Part shown: piece after piece, positions 50,435 to 61,839 of the stretch | Layout: each line of letters begins with the position of its first letter | How positions within the stretch are numbered: position 1 is the first letter of the stretch | Assembly: GCA_020633205.1 (NCBI GenBank) | Contig: JACKEB010000011.1 | Span: 62,001 to 126,000 of the forward strand | Reading direction: 5' to 3' | DNA: 64,000 nt | DNA from: Polyangiaceae bacterium | GTDB taxonomy: Bacteria; Myxococcota_A; Polyangia; Polyangiales; Polyangiaceae | Translations under genes and position numbers: made by a program | The notes under the pieces: model-generated | What the model was told of the DNA's origin: nothing | Database searches by the model: none | The model's input: only the letters and a program-made list of their open reading frames with translations

Positions 50435-51429
50435 AGGTCTTACTCGCCGACGACGATCCGGTCACCCGCACCATGCTCGGCGCGTGGCTCCGCAACTGGG
50501 GCTACCAGGTCTTGATGGCAACCAACGGGCGCGAAGCCATCGCAGCTTTGGAGAGTGACCCAGAGCTCCGCCTGGCGATCATCGACTGGGAAATGCCTGA
50601 GGTCGACGGGCCCGAAGTGTGCCGCCACGTGCGCTCGCGCAAGAGCGACGAATACGTCTACCTGATGCTTATTACCGCGCGGAATGGCTCTGAGGACGTG
50701 GTTACGGGCCTGGAAGCGGGCGCCGACGACTACCTCACCAAGCCGTGCAACCGCCACGAACTCAATGTGCGGCTGCGTGTCGGTCGGCGCATCATCGAGC
50801 TTCAACAAGCGCTGGTCGCGGCGCGCGAGGCGCTGCGGGTCGAGGCCATGCACGATGGCATGACCGGCCTCCTGAACCGGACCGCGTTCCTGGAGCGCAT
50901 GAAAGGCGAGCTGTCCCGCAGCGAGCGCGAAGGGCTGCCCCTGGGCGTGCTGATGATCGATCTCGATCACTTCAAGCAGATCAACGACACCAATGGTCAC
51001 GGCGCCGGGGACGCGGTGCTCAAAGAAGTCGCGAAGCGCGTGAGCGGTGTGCTGCGCAGCTATGACGCCGTTGGGCGCCTCGGTGGTGAGGAGTTCGGGG
51101 TGCTGTTACCCCAGTGCAGCACCGAACAATCGAGACTCTTGGCCGTGCGGGTGCTCAACGCGATTCGTTCCGAACCCATCATCGCCGGCAAGACCACGCT
51201 GAGCGTCACCGCGAGCATCGGGGCGTGTTCCACGGAGCAGACGGTTGATCGCATCCCCGAGGCATTGCTTGCGGCCGCAGACTCCGCCCTCTATCGCGCG
51301 AAACGCGAAGGTCGCAACCGCGTCCAGATCGTGATTGGGACCGACTGGCCCAAGCTCGGAGCCACCCTGCGCCCCGCAAGCGCTGGCCCGCTCACCCGCA
51401 GTTCACCCGTGAGACTCACCGGCACCTGA
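50431..51429 (+). CDS. Response regulator with GGDEF diguanylate cyclase domain
   Basis: A 332-aa PleD-like protein. The receiver domain has the acidic pocket LLADDDP, phosphoacceptor Asp52 (IIDWEMPEVDG) and Lys104 (YLTKPC). The GGDEF domain follows directly: DGMTGLLNRTAFLERM, LMIDLDHFKQINDTNGH and active-site G218-GEEF222. An RSYD at 209-212, five residues before it, is an intact RxxD inhibitory site, so feedback inhibition by c-di-GMP is expected. Phosphorylation through the coupled Hpt protein would raise c-di-GMP, which in myxobacteria affects motility and exopolysaccharide. Its start overlaps the hpt stop by four bases. Confidence 0.93.
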   Translation: MKVLLADDDPVTRTMLGAWLRNWGYQVLMATNGREAIAALESDPELRLAIIDWEMPEVDGPEVCRHVRSRKSDEYVYLMLITARNGSEDVVTGLEAGADDYLTKPCNRHELNVRLRVGRRIIELQQALVAAREALRVEAMHDGMTGLLNRTAFLERMKGELSRSEREGLPLGVLMIDLDHFKQINDTNGHGAGDAVLKEVAKRVSGVLRSYDAVGRLGGEEFGVLLPQCSTEQSRLLAVRVLNAIRSEPIIAGKTTLSVTASIGACSTEQTVDRIPEALLAAADSALYRAKREGRNRVQIVIGTDWPKLGATLRPASAGPLTRSSPVRLTGT

Positions 51430-51477
51430 CGCCGCGCGTTTGCACCAGCGCCCAAGCGAAGATACATCCTCCTTCAG

Positions 51478-52668
51478 GTGAGCAAGCCCGACGAGGAAAC
51501 CAGCGAGGCACCGCAGCAGGAGCCACAGCGGGATCAGGAGCCGGATCAGGAGCGGCAGCCGAATCAGGAGCCGCAGCCGGACTCCCAAAAGCCGGCGAGC
51601 GAGCGTCCAGCCAGCGCCTCCGAGGTCCCCCTCGCGAGCGACGCCGAGGTGTACCGACGCGCGCTGCTGGTGCTTGGCCTGGGCGTGGTGATCCTCGCGG
51701 CAATGGTCGGTATCCGCGGGCGCTCCATCGCGAAAGCACAAGAAGCACCCACTCCATCCGTCGCGGAAGCGCCCGCACCGCCGCCTTCACAAGCTCCCGC
51801 GAAGGAAGCTCCCGCCAAAGCGGCCCAGCGCCTCGATCAACGCGTCGGCCGCTGCGGCCCGCTTGACCCCACTGCCGAGGATCATTTCGCAGAACCGCGA
51901 GAGCTCTCGCTCGGCCGCGCCTGGATCCCAAAGGAAGGCGGCCACGACACCGACTTCGGCTACGACGTACTGATCCACTTCCACGGTCATAAACCCGCAC
52001 GGAAAATCGTTCAGCCGTTCTCGGATCGCCTGGTCTACGTCGGCATCGACCTCGGCACGCTAACCGGCGACTACAGCAAACCCCTCAGCAACGAAGAAAA
52101 GTTCCTCGATCTGCAGCATTCCCTGCGATTGGCCTTGCAAAAGCACTCCGGCAAGGAAAAGGCGCACATTCGCACGCTCACCATCAGCGGCTGGAGCGCC
52201 GGTGTCGGCGCCGTACCAACGCTGCTCAAGCGTTTCTCTGCGGATATAGATGCGCTGATCCTCCTCGACGGCCTACACGCAGGGTGGAAGCTCGACAAGC
52301 CGACTGACGGCAGCGCGAGCTCTGTCGAACCGCGCTACTTGAGCCCGGTGGTCGCCTTCGCCAAGCAGGCGTTGGCGGGCGAGAAGCGCCTCGTCATCAC
52401 CCACTCCGAAGTCCCGACGGAAGGCTACGCGCCGACCCGCGTCACTGCCGATCGCCTACTTCAGGCCCTCGACCTCGAGCGTCAACCCTTCGACCCCGGC
52501 GCAGACGAGTTCGGCCGCTTCTCCTACGTCCAGCAAGGCGGCTTCACCCTGTGGGCCCACCACGGCAGCGAAGAGCGCGGCCACTGCGCCCAACTCGTGC
52601 TGCTGCAAGACGCCCTCGAACAACGCGTGCTCCCGTGGCTCAAAACCCACCCGCATAGCCGCCAATAG
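51478..52668 (+). CDS. Membrane-anchored alpha/beta-hydrolase-like protein
   Basis: A 396-aa protein with a cytoplasmic Gln/Glu/Pro-rich N-terminus (about 50 residues), one transmembrane segment (about 61-80, ALLVLGLGVVILAAMVGI) and a Pro/Ala linker. The periplasmic domain has IHFHGHKPAR, a possible oxyanion strand, ISGWSAGVGAVP, a G-x-S-x-G nucleophile elbow, ALILLDGLHAGW and a late LWAHHGSEERGHC region that may provide the His. It resembles esterases, but I cannot name a subfamily. GTG 51478 gives the full acidic N-terminus; no strong Shine-Dalgarno is seen. It follows the diguanylate cyclase by 48 bp and may belong to the same operon. Confidence 0.75.
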   Translation: MSKPDEETSEAPQQEPQRDQEPDQERQPNQEPQPDSQKPASERPASASEVPLASDAEVYRRALLVLGLGVVILAAMVGIRGRSIAKAQEAPTPSVAEAPAPPPSQAPAKEAPAKAAQRLDQRVGRCGPLDPTAEDHFAEPRELSLGRAWIPKEGGHDTDFGYDVLIHFHGHKPARKIVQPFSDRLVYVGIDLGTLTGDYSKPLSNEEKFLDLQHSLRLALQKHSGKEKAHIRTLTISGWSAGVGAVPTLLKRFSADIDALILLDGLHAGWKLDKPTDGSASSVEPRYLSPVVAFAKQALAGEKRLVITHSEVPTEGYAPTRVTADRLLQALDLERQPFDPGADEFGRFSYVQQGGFTLWAHHGSEERGHCAQLVLLQDALEQRVLPWLKTHPHSRQ

Positions 52669-52763
52669 CGTTTCCTCATGGTTTGGGGGTGAGCGCCGCC
52701 AGCGCAGAATACCGCGCTACATCCCAAGGCAACTCACCATCGACGAACTGCGTCGCAACGATC

Positions 52764-54095
52764 TCAGCCGTCCAGGTGGACCTTCAACACGGTCCCTTCG
52801 GGCCCCTGCTCGTAGTCCTTGATTTCAGCGTCCGTGGACCATTCATGGATCAGGAGCAAGATGTCGCCCGCCTCCGTGTAGACGGCGTCGGCGACGCTGT
52901 CCGCGCGGCCGGAGCCGAACTCGCTCCGCCGCGTCACCTGACCTTGGCCGTCCAGGCGCAGAAAGATGGCGTTCGAGAGCGCCGGGCCCTCAGAAGTGTG
53001 GCCACGACCTATCAGCAGCGGACTCGCCGCGTCGTCCACCAGCAGCTTTCCGTAGCCGGTTAGCTGGTCCCCGAAGTCGCGTTCCCACAGCACGGCGCCC
53101 TGCGCATCCAGGTGGCGGATCAGCGCCCTGCCTTCGAAGTTCATGATGTAGGCGCCCCCTTGTCCGTCACGCACGACGTCCGCGGCGCCCTGCTCGGCAG
53201 GCGTGTCCCATTTCTGCTTCCAAGCCTGCTGACCGACCGCGTCGAGCTTGGTGATTTCGAGGTACTTTACGTTCCCCTCATCCTCGACGACCTGCGTGAC
53301 CACGAGCGCCTCCCCATTCGGGTAGGCGACGACTGAGCTGAACGTCGAGCGCACTGGACGCTCCATCGAGTTCTGCCAGACCACGTCGCCCGTCTTTGAA
53401 TATTTCCATACAGAAATATTAGATTCGGTCGTAAAGAGGGCCACACTGTCACCCTCCGGGTTCACGTCGACGTCTTGCCACCAGTCAAGGTTCTGAGGCG
53501 ACGCTAGGCGGCCAGCACCCAGCGAGTCTCCTGATTGAGCATAGTGGTTGACGTAGCAACCCGGGTCATCGGGGTGTGCATCGGCGCCAAACACCAACAA
53601 GGAACCATCACTGGCGGTGATCACGTCTTGGGTGAGCGCGAAAAAGGGGAAGTCGTCTAGCTCCGTCCAGCTGAGGGCGCCCGTCGCGTCGTACTGACGC
53701 AAGAATGGGTCGAACACCCTCCTCGCGACGTTGATGCCGCCGTTCGGTGCGGGGGCGACGAAGTCCGGCACGTCCGCCACGTCGCCAAAGTGCCAGAGCA
53801 CCGTGGCCTTGATGTCTTGGCTGCCCGACCAGTCGTCGAGGGACGAGACGGGAGCCTCTCCCGCACTACCCGCGGCGCCGCCGATAGTCCCAGCCGACCC
53901 CGCATTTCCGCCAACGCCGCCTGTGGAACCACCGGCACCCGCGGCGCCGCCACTCGCGCTTCCCCCCGCACCTCCGACACTGCCTCCCGCTCCCGCACTC
54001 CCACCGGTCGCGCCCGCGAAGGCGCCGGAGTTGCTATCCGAGCCACACCCAATGGCCATCAGCGCTAGCGCTCCAACGAGCGTCAACTTCATCAT
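52764..54095 (-). CDS. Gly-linker lipoprotein with beta-propeller-like repeats
   Basis: A 443-aa lipoprotein (MAIGC, Cys17), with a Gly/Ser/Ala linker to about residue 85. The remaining 350 residues contain repeats of about 45 with a GxxxW pattern (TGALSWTELDDF, TGDVVWQNSMER, VGQQAWKQKWDT, QGAVLWERDFGD), as in PQQ-like propellers, each repeat starting with a direction to a quantity-like strand. It is probably a surface binding protein without enzymatic motifs. ATG 54093-54095 is preceded by AGGA with 7 bases spacing; GTG 54098 and ATG 54092 are adjacent alternatives. It is convergent with the hydrolase gene and divergent from cinA. Confidence 0.77.
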   Translation of the reverse strand: MMKLTLVGALALMAIGCGSDSNSGAFAGATGGSAGAGGSVGGAGGSASGGAAGAGGSTGGVGGNAGSAGTIGGAAGSAGEAPVSSLDDWSGSQDIKATVLWHFGDVADVPDFVAPAPNGGINVARRVFDPFLRQYDATGALSWTELDDFPFFALTQDVITASDGSLLVFGADAHPDDPGCYVNHYAQSGDSLGAGRLASPQNLDWWQDVDVNPEGDSVALFTTESNISVWKYSKTGDVVWQNSMERPVRSTFSSVVAYPNGEALVVTQVVEDEGNVKYLEITKLDAVGQQAWKQKWDTPAEQGAADVVRDGQGGAYIMNFEGRALIRHLDAQGAVLWERDFGDQLTGYGKLLVDDAASPLLIGRGHTSEGPALSNAIFLRLDGQGQVTRRSEFGSGRADSVADAVYTEAGDILLLIHEWSTDAEIKDYEQGPEGTVLKVHLDG

Positions 54096-54350
54096 CACTT
54101 CTTCCTTTCGAATGCGTGGCGAACCGAGCGCTCGAGTGCTCTGGACTGCCGACTTGGGAACCCAACTCCTGAAGCCGTTAGCGACGGTAGGTTGGGAAAG
54201 CCCCCGCTGGCGTCTGAGATCACGCCTGATTGGCGACCCCGGGTCCCCGATACCGGCGCGCTACGCAACAGCCATGCCAGCACCGAACCGCGGGCGCGGA
54301 CAGCTGCTTGGTCGGTTGGCACCTACGGGGGCCGGTACTAGAAAGCGCGC

Positions 54351-55625
54351 GTGACTCACACGACTGCTGCCGTGCTCTCGATTGGCACCGAGCTCACGCG
54401 GGGAGAAATCACGAACACCAACCAGAGCTGGCTCGCGAGTCAGCTCACGGCGCTGGGCGTGGAAGTGACGCACGCCGAGACCGTCGCGGATGATCCTGAA
54501 GACATCATCCAAAGCTTGAGGCGGCTCGGCGAGAAGCACCGCTTGATCGTGTCCACCGGCGGCCTTGGGCCCACGACGGATGATCTAACCAGCGAGACCG
54601 TCGCCAAGCTGCTCGGTGTGCCGATGCTGCGTGATGCGGATTCCCTCGCCATCATCAAGCGCCGCGTCGAGAGCTACGGCAACCAGCTCACGCCGTCCAA
54701 CGCCAAGCAGGCCGACTTTCCGCAAGGATCCAGCATCCTAGGCAACGCCGTGGGCTCCGCACCTGGCTTTGCCGTGGACATCGGCAGGGCGCGCGCCTTC
54801 TTCATGCCCGGCGTACCCCATGAGATGCGCACCATGTTCGAAACTCACGTGGCGGACTTCGCGCGCTCGCTGAGCCCGGAGAGCCACGTGGCCCAGGTCA
54901 GGCTGCGGAGCTTCGGTCTACCGGAGAGCAAGGTCAACGACTTGCTCGTGGGGCTCGAAGAGGCGCGTGATGTGATCGTCGGCTACCGCGCGCACTTCCC
55001 GGAGATCGAAGTGAAGCTCCTCGCACGGCGCGCGACGGCGGAGCAGGCACAAGCGGCTGCCCGCGCCGCCGCAGATGAGACCAGGCAGCGCCTCGGCGCC
55101 ATCGTGTACGGCGAAGGCGACGCCGGGTTACCCGAAGTGCTTGGCCAGCTGTTGCTCGAGCGCGGGCTCCAGCTGGTGACCGCAGAGAGCTGCACCGGCG
55201 GTCTCGTGAGCAAACTGATCACCGACGTCGCGGGCTCGTCACGCTACTTCACGGCAACCGCGGTCACCTACACCAACGCCAGCAAGCACTATGTGCTGGG
55301 CGTTGACCAACAGCTGATCGAGGAGCACGGCGCGGTGTCCCCTGAAGTTGCGGCAGCCATGGCGCGCGGCGCCCTCGATCGCCTGGGCGGTGACGTGAGC
55401 ATCGCGCTCACGGGCATCGCAGGCCCAGGGGGCGGAACGCAGGAAAAGCCGGTTGGCTTGGTGCACTACGCAGTCGCGACGAAGGCGGGGGCCGTCGGAC
55501 GCAGTGCGGGGCTCAGTCAGGGCAAGATGGTCTTCAGCCGGGAGCGGGAGCGGGTGCGCACGCGGGCGGCTTGGGAGGCGTTGGCCCTATTGCGTCAGGT
55601 GCTGCTGAGCGGGCACGCGCCGTGA
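54351..55625 (+). CDS. cinA: CinA: NMN amidohydrolase/ADP-ribose pyrophosphatase-like
   Basis: A 424-aa CinA with two domains. The N-terminal MoCF/COG1058 domain has SIGTELTRGEITNTNQSWLA, STGGLGPTTDDLTSE and FFMPGVPHEM. The C-terminal PncC-type domain has TAESCTGGLVSKLITDV and LTGIAGPGGGTQEKPVGLV, with the catalytic Ser-Cys-Thr-Gly motif for nicotinamide-nucleotide deamidation. It recycles pyridine nucleotides; in some species it is linked to competence and lies near recA. GTG 54351 is the start. It overlaps thpR by four bases, an arrangement seen in many bacteria. No recA gene lies in the window. Confidence 0.94.
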   Translation: MTHTTAAVLSIGTELTRGEITNTNQSWLASQLTALGVEVTHAETVADDPEDIIQSLRRLGEKHRLIVSTGGLGPTTDDLTSETVAKLLGVPMLRDADSLAIIKRRVESYGNQLTPSNAKQADFPQGSSILGNAVGSAPGFAVDIGRARAFFMPGVPHEMRTMFETHVADFARSLSPESHVAQVRLRSFGLPESKVNDLLVGLEEARDVIVGYRAHFPEIEVKLLARRATAEQAQAAARAAADETRQRLGAIVYGEGDAGLPEVLGQLLLERGLQLVTAESCTGGLVSKLITDVAGSSRYFTATAVTYTNASKHYVLGVDQQLIEEHGAVSPEVAAAMARGALDRLGGDVSIALTGIAGPGGGTQEKPVGLVHYAVATKAGAVGRSAGLSQGKMVFSRERERVRTRAAWEALALLRQVLLSGHAP

Positions 55626-56230
55626 CGCTCCCAGAGCTTCAGCGGACGTTCGTGGCGCTGCATGTGCCGGATGCCGTGACCGAAGCACTGGCAGGCGCCC
55701 AGGAAAGGCTCAAACGGCGCCTCGAGCTGGCCGAACAAAACCGGCGCGCAGGGTCCAGCGTGCGCTGGATCGTGCGCCAGCAGATGCACGTCACCCTGTG
55801 TTTCCTCGGTGATACGCGAGGCGATCAGCTCGAGCCCTTGCGTGACGTACTGGCTGAGCTGGCGCACGAACGCGCCGCGCTGCGCCTCGCAGTGGGAGAA
55901 ACCTTGGAAGTCTTCGGCTCCCCGCGGCGCGCCCGCGCGCTTGTGGCGTCTGTCGTTGGACCCGATGCTTCACGCCTCGCAGAGCTGCAAGGGGACCTTG
56001 CAAGACTCTTCAAGGCACAAGGCTTCGAGCCTGAGCGACGCGCTTACACGCCCCACATCACCTTGGCGCGGGTCAAGCCACCGGGGGACGTGCGACACTG
56101 GTTGGTTGAGAAAGCGCTGCACCTCCCCCCCGAAAAATTCCTTGGGGAAACACTGCGCTTCTACCGCTCGACGTTGACTCCCAGAGGTGGCGTGTACGAC
56201 TTGCTGGCTGAAGTGCCCCTGGCGGGCTGA
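55622..56230 (+). CDS. thpR: RNA 2',3'-cyclic phosphodiesterase ThpR (LigT family)
   Basis: A 202-aa 2H phosphoesterase. The two catalytic motifs are HVTLCFLGD and HITLARVK (H-x-T-L), separated by the usual distance, with RWIVRQQMHVTL before the first. The enzyme opens 2',3'-cyclic phosphates at RNA ends, possibly during tRNA half repair. The GTG start 55622 overlaps the cinA stop (GTGA); the in-frame extension to 55571 is inside cinA. The N-terminal RTFVALHVPDAV matches the standard start of the family. It ends before a strong inverted repeat shared with clpB. Confidence 0.92.
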   Translation: MTLPELQRTFVALHVPDAVTEALAGAQERLKRRLELAEQNRRAGSSVRWIVRQQMHVTLCFLGDTRGDQLEPLRDVLAELAHERAALRLAVGETLEVFGSPRRARALVASVVGPDASRLAELQGDLARLFKAQGFEPERRAYTPHITLARVKPPGDVRHWLVEKALHLPPEKFLGETLRFYRSTLTPRGGVYDLLAEVPLAG

Positions 56231-56245
56231 GCCTACAAAAAAGGC

Positions 56246-56284
56246 GAGCGGCACCAACCTGCATCAGCGAAGTTGGCGCCGCTC
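56246..56284. terminator. Bidirectional terminator between thpR and clpB
   Basis: Arms 56246-56258 and 56272-56284 are 13-bp inverted repeats with one mismatch. Flanking runs give a T-tract on the minus strand after the clpB stop (GCC then TTTTTT), the canonical form, and an A-tract start for the plus strand. Confidence 0.85.
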
Positions 56285-56304
56285 AAAAAGGGGTCGAGTG
56301 TCGA

Positions 56305-58959
<2,655 letters not shown>

Positions 58960-59091
58960 GGTCGGGCCAAAGTAAGTCCATGCGTTGGTTGAGCAAGGGG
59001 TGAGGACAAACGCCGTGCCAAGGTGCGACATGTCCGCACGGATTGCGCGATCCCGTCGAAGCCGATCCGCGCCGAGGGCGAAGTGTGTGCG

Positions 59092-59793
59092 CTACTGCCC
59101 GCAGCCTGCGCCGTCAGCTTCGCCGAGCAGCGTGGGGCTCTGGCATCCGAAGTCTGGTCCCATGATGTTCACGCCCTCAATGTTCGCGACGAGCGCGGTC
59201 ACGTCGACGTTCGCACCGCAGCGACCGTTCGCCTGGCAACATCCACGCAACTGGACTTCTGAACCCGCTACCCAGATCGGCAAGTCAGGGCAGGCAGGAT
59301 CCAGCTCACCTGGCTTGTTGAGCTCTACGCAACCCGTGAATCCAAACAAGGCTTCTGCATCGCTCACATCGGCACCGCACCGGTTGCCAGCCGCGCAACA
59401 GGCTGGGAAATCGAGCGTGACGTCGCCAGTGATAGGCGCGGGCGTGCAGGTGTTCTGACCGCAGATCAGACCGGACGAACCGCCGTTGCCACTACCGCCA
59501 CCACTAGCACTGCCACTGGCACCGCCGTCACCACTGGAGCCGCTGTTGCCACTGAACCCGCCGTTGCCGCTGGAGCCGGAGTTGCCACTGCCGCTGTTGC
59601 CACTGAACCCGCCGTTGCCGCTAGAACCACCCTGGGCGCTCCCGCCATCTCCGCCGCTTCCGCTACTGCCGCTAGCGCCGCCCTCAGAGCTACCGCCAGC
59701 GTTCCCGCTTCCCTCCGCTACCCCTCCGCAACCTACGAAGAGGCCGACAAGTAGCGAGAGGTGAAGGGGTGCCAAGCGCCGGCTGGTTCGCAT
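59092..59793 (-). CDS. Cys-rich Gly-linker lipoprotein, tandem paralogue 3
   Basis: A 233-aa lipoprotein (FVGC, Cys22) with a Gly/Ser/Asn linker followed by a domain of about 125 residues shared with the next two genes. Its pattern is CGQNTC, then DFPACCAAGNRCGADV-SDAE, GFTGCVELNKPG-LDPACP, RGCCQANGRCG-ANVD and GCQSPTLLGE-GC. The regular cysteines (about 12) predict a disulphide-rich fold. I do not recognise a named family. ATG 59791-59793 begins the signal; a longer frame reaches 59889. A terminator at 59850 lies upstream between it and its neighbour, so it probably has its own promoter. Confidence 0.8.
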   Translation of the reverse strand: MRTSRRLAPLHLSLLVGLFVGCGGVAEGSGNAGGSSEGGASGSSGSGGDGGSAQGGSSGNGGFSGNSGSGNSGSSGNGGFSGNSGSSGDGGASGSASGGGSGNGGSSGLICGQNTCTPAPITGDVTLDFPACCAAGNRCGADVSDAEALFGFTGCVELNKPGELDPACPDLPIWVAGSEVQLRGCCQANGRCGANVDVTALVANIEGVNIMGPDFGCQSPTLLGEADGAGCGQ

Positions 59794-59849
59794 ACGCGGT
59801 AGTGTGCACAGGCGGAGCCACGCTGTCTCCCGCAAAAAGCTCGCAAAAA

Positions 59850-59875
59850 AAGGCCGGGCGTCTCTGCCCGGCCTT
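59850..59875 (-). terminator. Rho-independent terminator of the middle Cys-rich lipoprotein
   Basis: AAGGCCGGGC (59850-59859) pairs perfectly with GCCCGGCCTT (59866-59875); on the minus strand the stem is followed by TTTTTTT. It lies 23 bases beyond the stop of the gene at 59899. Confidence 0.92.
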
Positions 59876-59898
59876 CCTTTTGCTGCCACGCTGGAGCG

Positions 59899-60612
59899 TC
59901 AGTTCGCGGCGCCGCTCGTGCCGCCAGTGCCGCCCGTGGAACCGCCAGTGCCGCCCGTGGAACCGCCGGTGCCACCGGTCCCGCCTGCGCCACCCGTTCC
60001 GCTTCCGCACGGCTGCGACGCACCAGCATCGGTCGCGGCGTTGATGTCGACACAGCCCATGTTCGGACCACCGAAGGCGCTAATGTCCGCCACGTTGCCA
60101 CACACGCCACTCGGCAGGCAGCAGCCGGGGAACGAGAGCTGTGCGACGGGAGAATAGGCCGGGCAGCTCGAGTCCAGATCTCCGGGCGCGTTCTCTTGCA
60201 CGCAACCGGTGATTCCAATGAACTGCTCCGCCTGAGACACGTCGACGCCACACTGGTTGTCGATGCCGTCAGGGCAGCAAGCAGGGATGTTGAAGCCGAG
60301 GATGGAGTAGTCGTTGCAGTTCTCAGTACCGCACATCACGCTGCCACCACCGCCGCCGCCGGTGCCGCCAGCGCCCGCAGCGCCACTTCCGCCACTGCCG
60401 CCGGCACCCGTGCCTGCGCTGCCTGCATTGCCAGCACTGCCGCCGGTGCCACCCGTGCCTGCGCTGCTGCCACCCGTACCGCCCGTGCCGCCACTAGTCA
60501 GCGTTCCGCCGGTTCCGCCGTTGCTGCCCTCGCTGCTCGAGTCGCCGCCACACGCCGCAACCAAGCCACACGCACTCGCTGCCAGAACCAAGCCTAAGTA
60601 GACACCCTTCAT
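59899..60612 (-). CDS. Cys-rich Gly-linker lipoprotein, tandem paralogue 2
   Basis: A 237-aa lipoprotein (LVAAC, Cys21) sharing the Cys-rich domain with its two neighbours: CGTENC, then NIPACCPDGIDNQCGVDVSQAE, in pieces NIPACCPDG and CGVDVSQAE, then GITGCVQENAPGDLD, SFPGCCLPSGVCG and an MGCVDIN segment. It differs by having a second Gly/Ser tail at the C-terminus (GSTGGTGG repeats) after the domain. ATG 60612 has GGAGG five bases upstream, a very good ribosome binding site. It ends at a strong terminator, so the three genes are individually transcribed. Confidence 0.82.
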   Translation of the reverse strand: MKGVYLGLVLAASACGLVAACGGDSSSEGSNGGTGGTLTSGGTGGTGGSSAGTGGTGGSAGNAGSAGTGAGGSGGSGAAGAGGTGGGGGGSVMCGTENCNDYSILGFNIPACCPDGIDNQCGVDVSQAEQFIGITGCVQENAPGDLDSSCPAYSPVAQLSFPGCCLPSGVCGNVADISAFGGPNMGCVDINAATDAGASQPCGSGTGGAGGTGGTGGSTGGTGGSTGGTGGTSGAAN

Positions 60613-60936
60613 CACGACCTCCCTGAAGACCCGCCAAGACTACCAGACGATCGGTAGGTGGATGCATCCCGTATGCGCCACCCGATGCGATCTGCGGGCT
60701 GCTTTCGTTGCGTCAGGTTCGCCAGTCTAGGAAAGTTTTAGGGTCAAAGTATCCATGCGGGCAAACGCGAGCACGACGAGCGTTGAGACCGCGTCACGGG
60801 AGTCCTGCTCAGCGGCCCCGCCAACCACGAATGGCTGCTGTTCCCGCGAATTGCCACGTGAAAAAGCTAAGCGACCACAGACAAAAGCAAACGGGGCGGC
60901 CGAAGCCGCCCCGCGAGCTATCGGAACCGGCTTAGA
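60613..60936. other. Intergenic region between two Cys-rich lipoprotein genes
   Basis: Holds the terminator at 60893-60912 belonging to the gene at 60937, and presumably the promoter of the gene at 59899. No credible gene is present. Confidence 0.65.
60893..60912 (-). terminator. Terminator of the first Cys-rich lipoprotein
   Basis: GGGGCGGC and GCCGCCCC form a perfect 8-bp stem with a 4-nt loop, followed on the minus strand by GTTTGCTTTTG. It lies 24 bases beyond the stop. Confidence 0.85.
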
Positions 60937-61524
60937 TCAGCCGCCGCAGTCCCCGCCCTCGGCCTCGCCGAGCAGCGTGGGGCTCTGGCAACCGAAGTTG
61001 GGCCCCTCGAGGTTGACGCCTAGACCAGCACCAAGCTCCGCCACGTCGACCTCTCCACCGCACTTCTTGGTGGCCGTCTGGCAGCAGCCAGGCAGCATGA
61101 CGTCGGTACCCGCGACGCTCACGGTGACTGCCGGACAGGCCGCGTCCTCGGTGCCGGCGCGATTCAGCTCCACGCAGCCGCTAATGCCGATCACGGACTC
61201 CGCTTCGCTCACGTCGACGCCACAGGCGTCAGCGTCCGCGCAGCATGCGGGGAACGAGTAGGCCGGGCTGCCGTCGAACAGGACGTCCGCTCCGTCACAC
61301 ATGTTAGCGCCGCAGGTCGTGCCGGTGTTGCCGGTGCCGCCACTTCCGCCGCCGCCGGTGCCGCCGCCGCCGGTGCCGCCTTGAGCGCCCGTACCGCCGG
61401 AACCGCCTTGCGCGCCGGTGCCAGCATTGCCGCCGCTGCCGCCGTCGTCGTCACTCGAGCAACCAACGAAGCAAGCCGCGCAGAGCGCGATGAAACCAAT
61501 CGAACCAACCTTGAATGAAAGCAT
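60937..61524 (-). CDS. Cys-rich Gly-linker lipoprotein, tandem paralogue 1
   Basis: A 195-aa lipoprotein (CFVGC, Cys22) with a shorter Gly/Thr linker (about 45 residues) and the same disulphide-rich domain: CGANMC, SFPACCADADACGVDVSEAE, in pieces SFPACCADA and CGVDVSEAE, then GISGCVELNRAG, LPGCCQTATKKCGGEVD and FGCQSPTLLGEAEGG. It is closer in sequence to the gene at 59092 than to the middle copy; the GCQSPTLLGEA ending is shared exactly. ATG 61522-61524 is chosen, with AGGAGG nine bases upstream. The long extension to 61704 is not supported. Function unknown; surface location is expected. Confidence 0.82.
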   Translation of the reverse strand: MLSFKVGSIGFIALCAACFVGCSSDDDGGSGGNAGTGAQGGSGGTGAQGGTGGGGTGGGGSGGTGNTGTTCGANMCDGADVLFDGSPAYSFPACCADADACGVDVSEAESVIGISGCVELNRAGTEDAACPAVTVSVAGTDVMLPGCCQTATKKCGGEVDVAELGAGLGVNLEGPNFGCQSPTLLGEAEGGDCGG

Positions 61525-61839
61525 TTCCCGAATCCTCCTGGGTGGCTTGGAAGCGAACCGCACCAAACCATGGCCGAAACATGAGCACCAAACAAAACTG
61601 AAGGATAGGTCAGGTTGAGACTCTGAGTTTCTCGCGTGGATAGAAGTTTCCAGTTCCGTCACCCGAGCGCCCGCAAAAAGCGCCACGAACCAAACCGGCG
61701 CCACAAAACCTTCGAGGCCGCGGCCGCCTCACAGCGACCTGACGGCCTCGTCTTTCCCATGCTCGAAGGGCGCGCACGAACAAGTAGCGGTGCGCCGGAG
61801 AGCGCGCCGCGCGCTGCGCGGCAACGCCTCGCAAGCAGC
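61525..61839. other. Intergenic region between gyrB and the lipoprotein cluster
   Basis: Lies downstream of gyrB on the minus strand and upstream of the first Cys-rich lipoprotein. A degenerate reverse copy of the TACTTGTTCG...GCGC repeat is visible near 61763-61787. No gene or clear terminator was found. Confidence 0.55.

Noticed and set aside
59004..59021. Sigma-54-like element TTGGCACGGCGTTTGTCC upstream of clpB on the minus strand
   Set aside because: The -12 GC is replaced by GT and no second conserved copy supports it; a heat-shock promoter is equally possible and not clear either.
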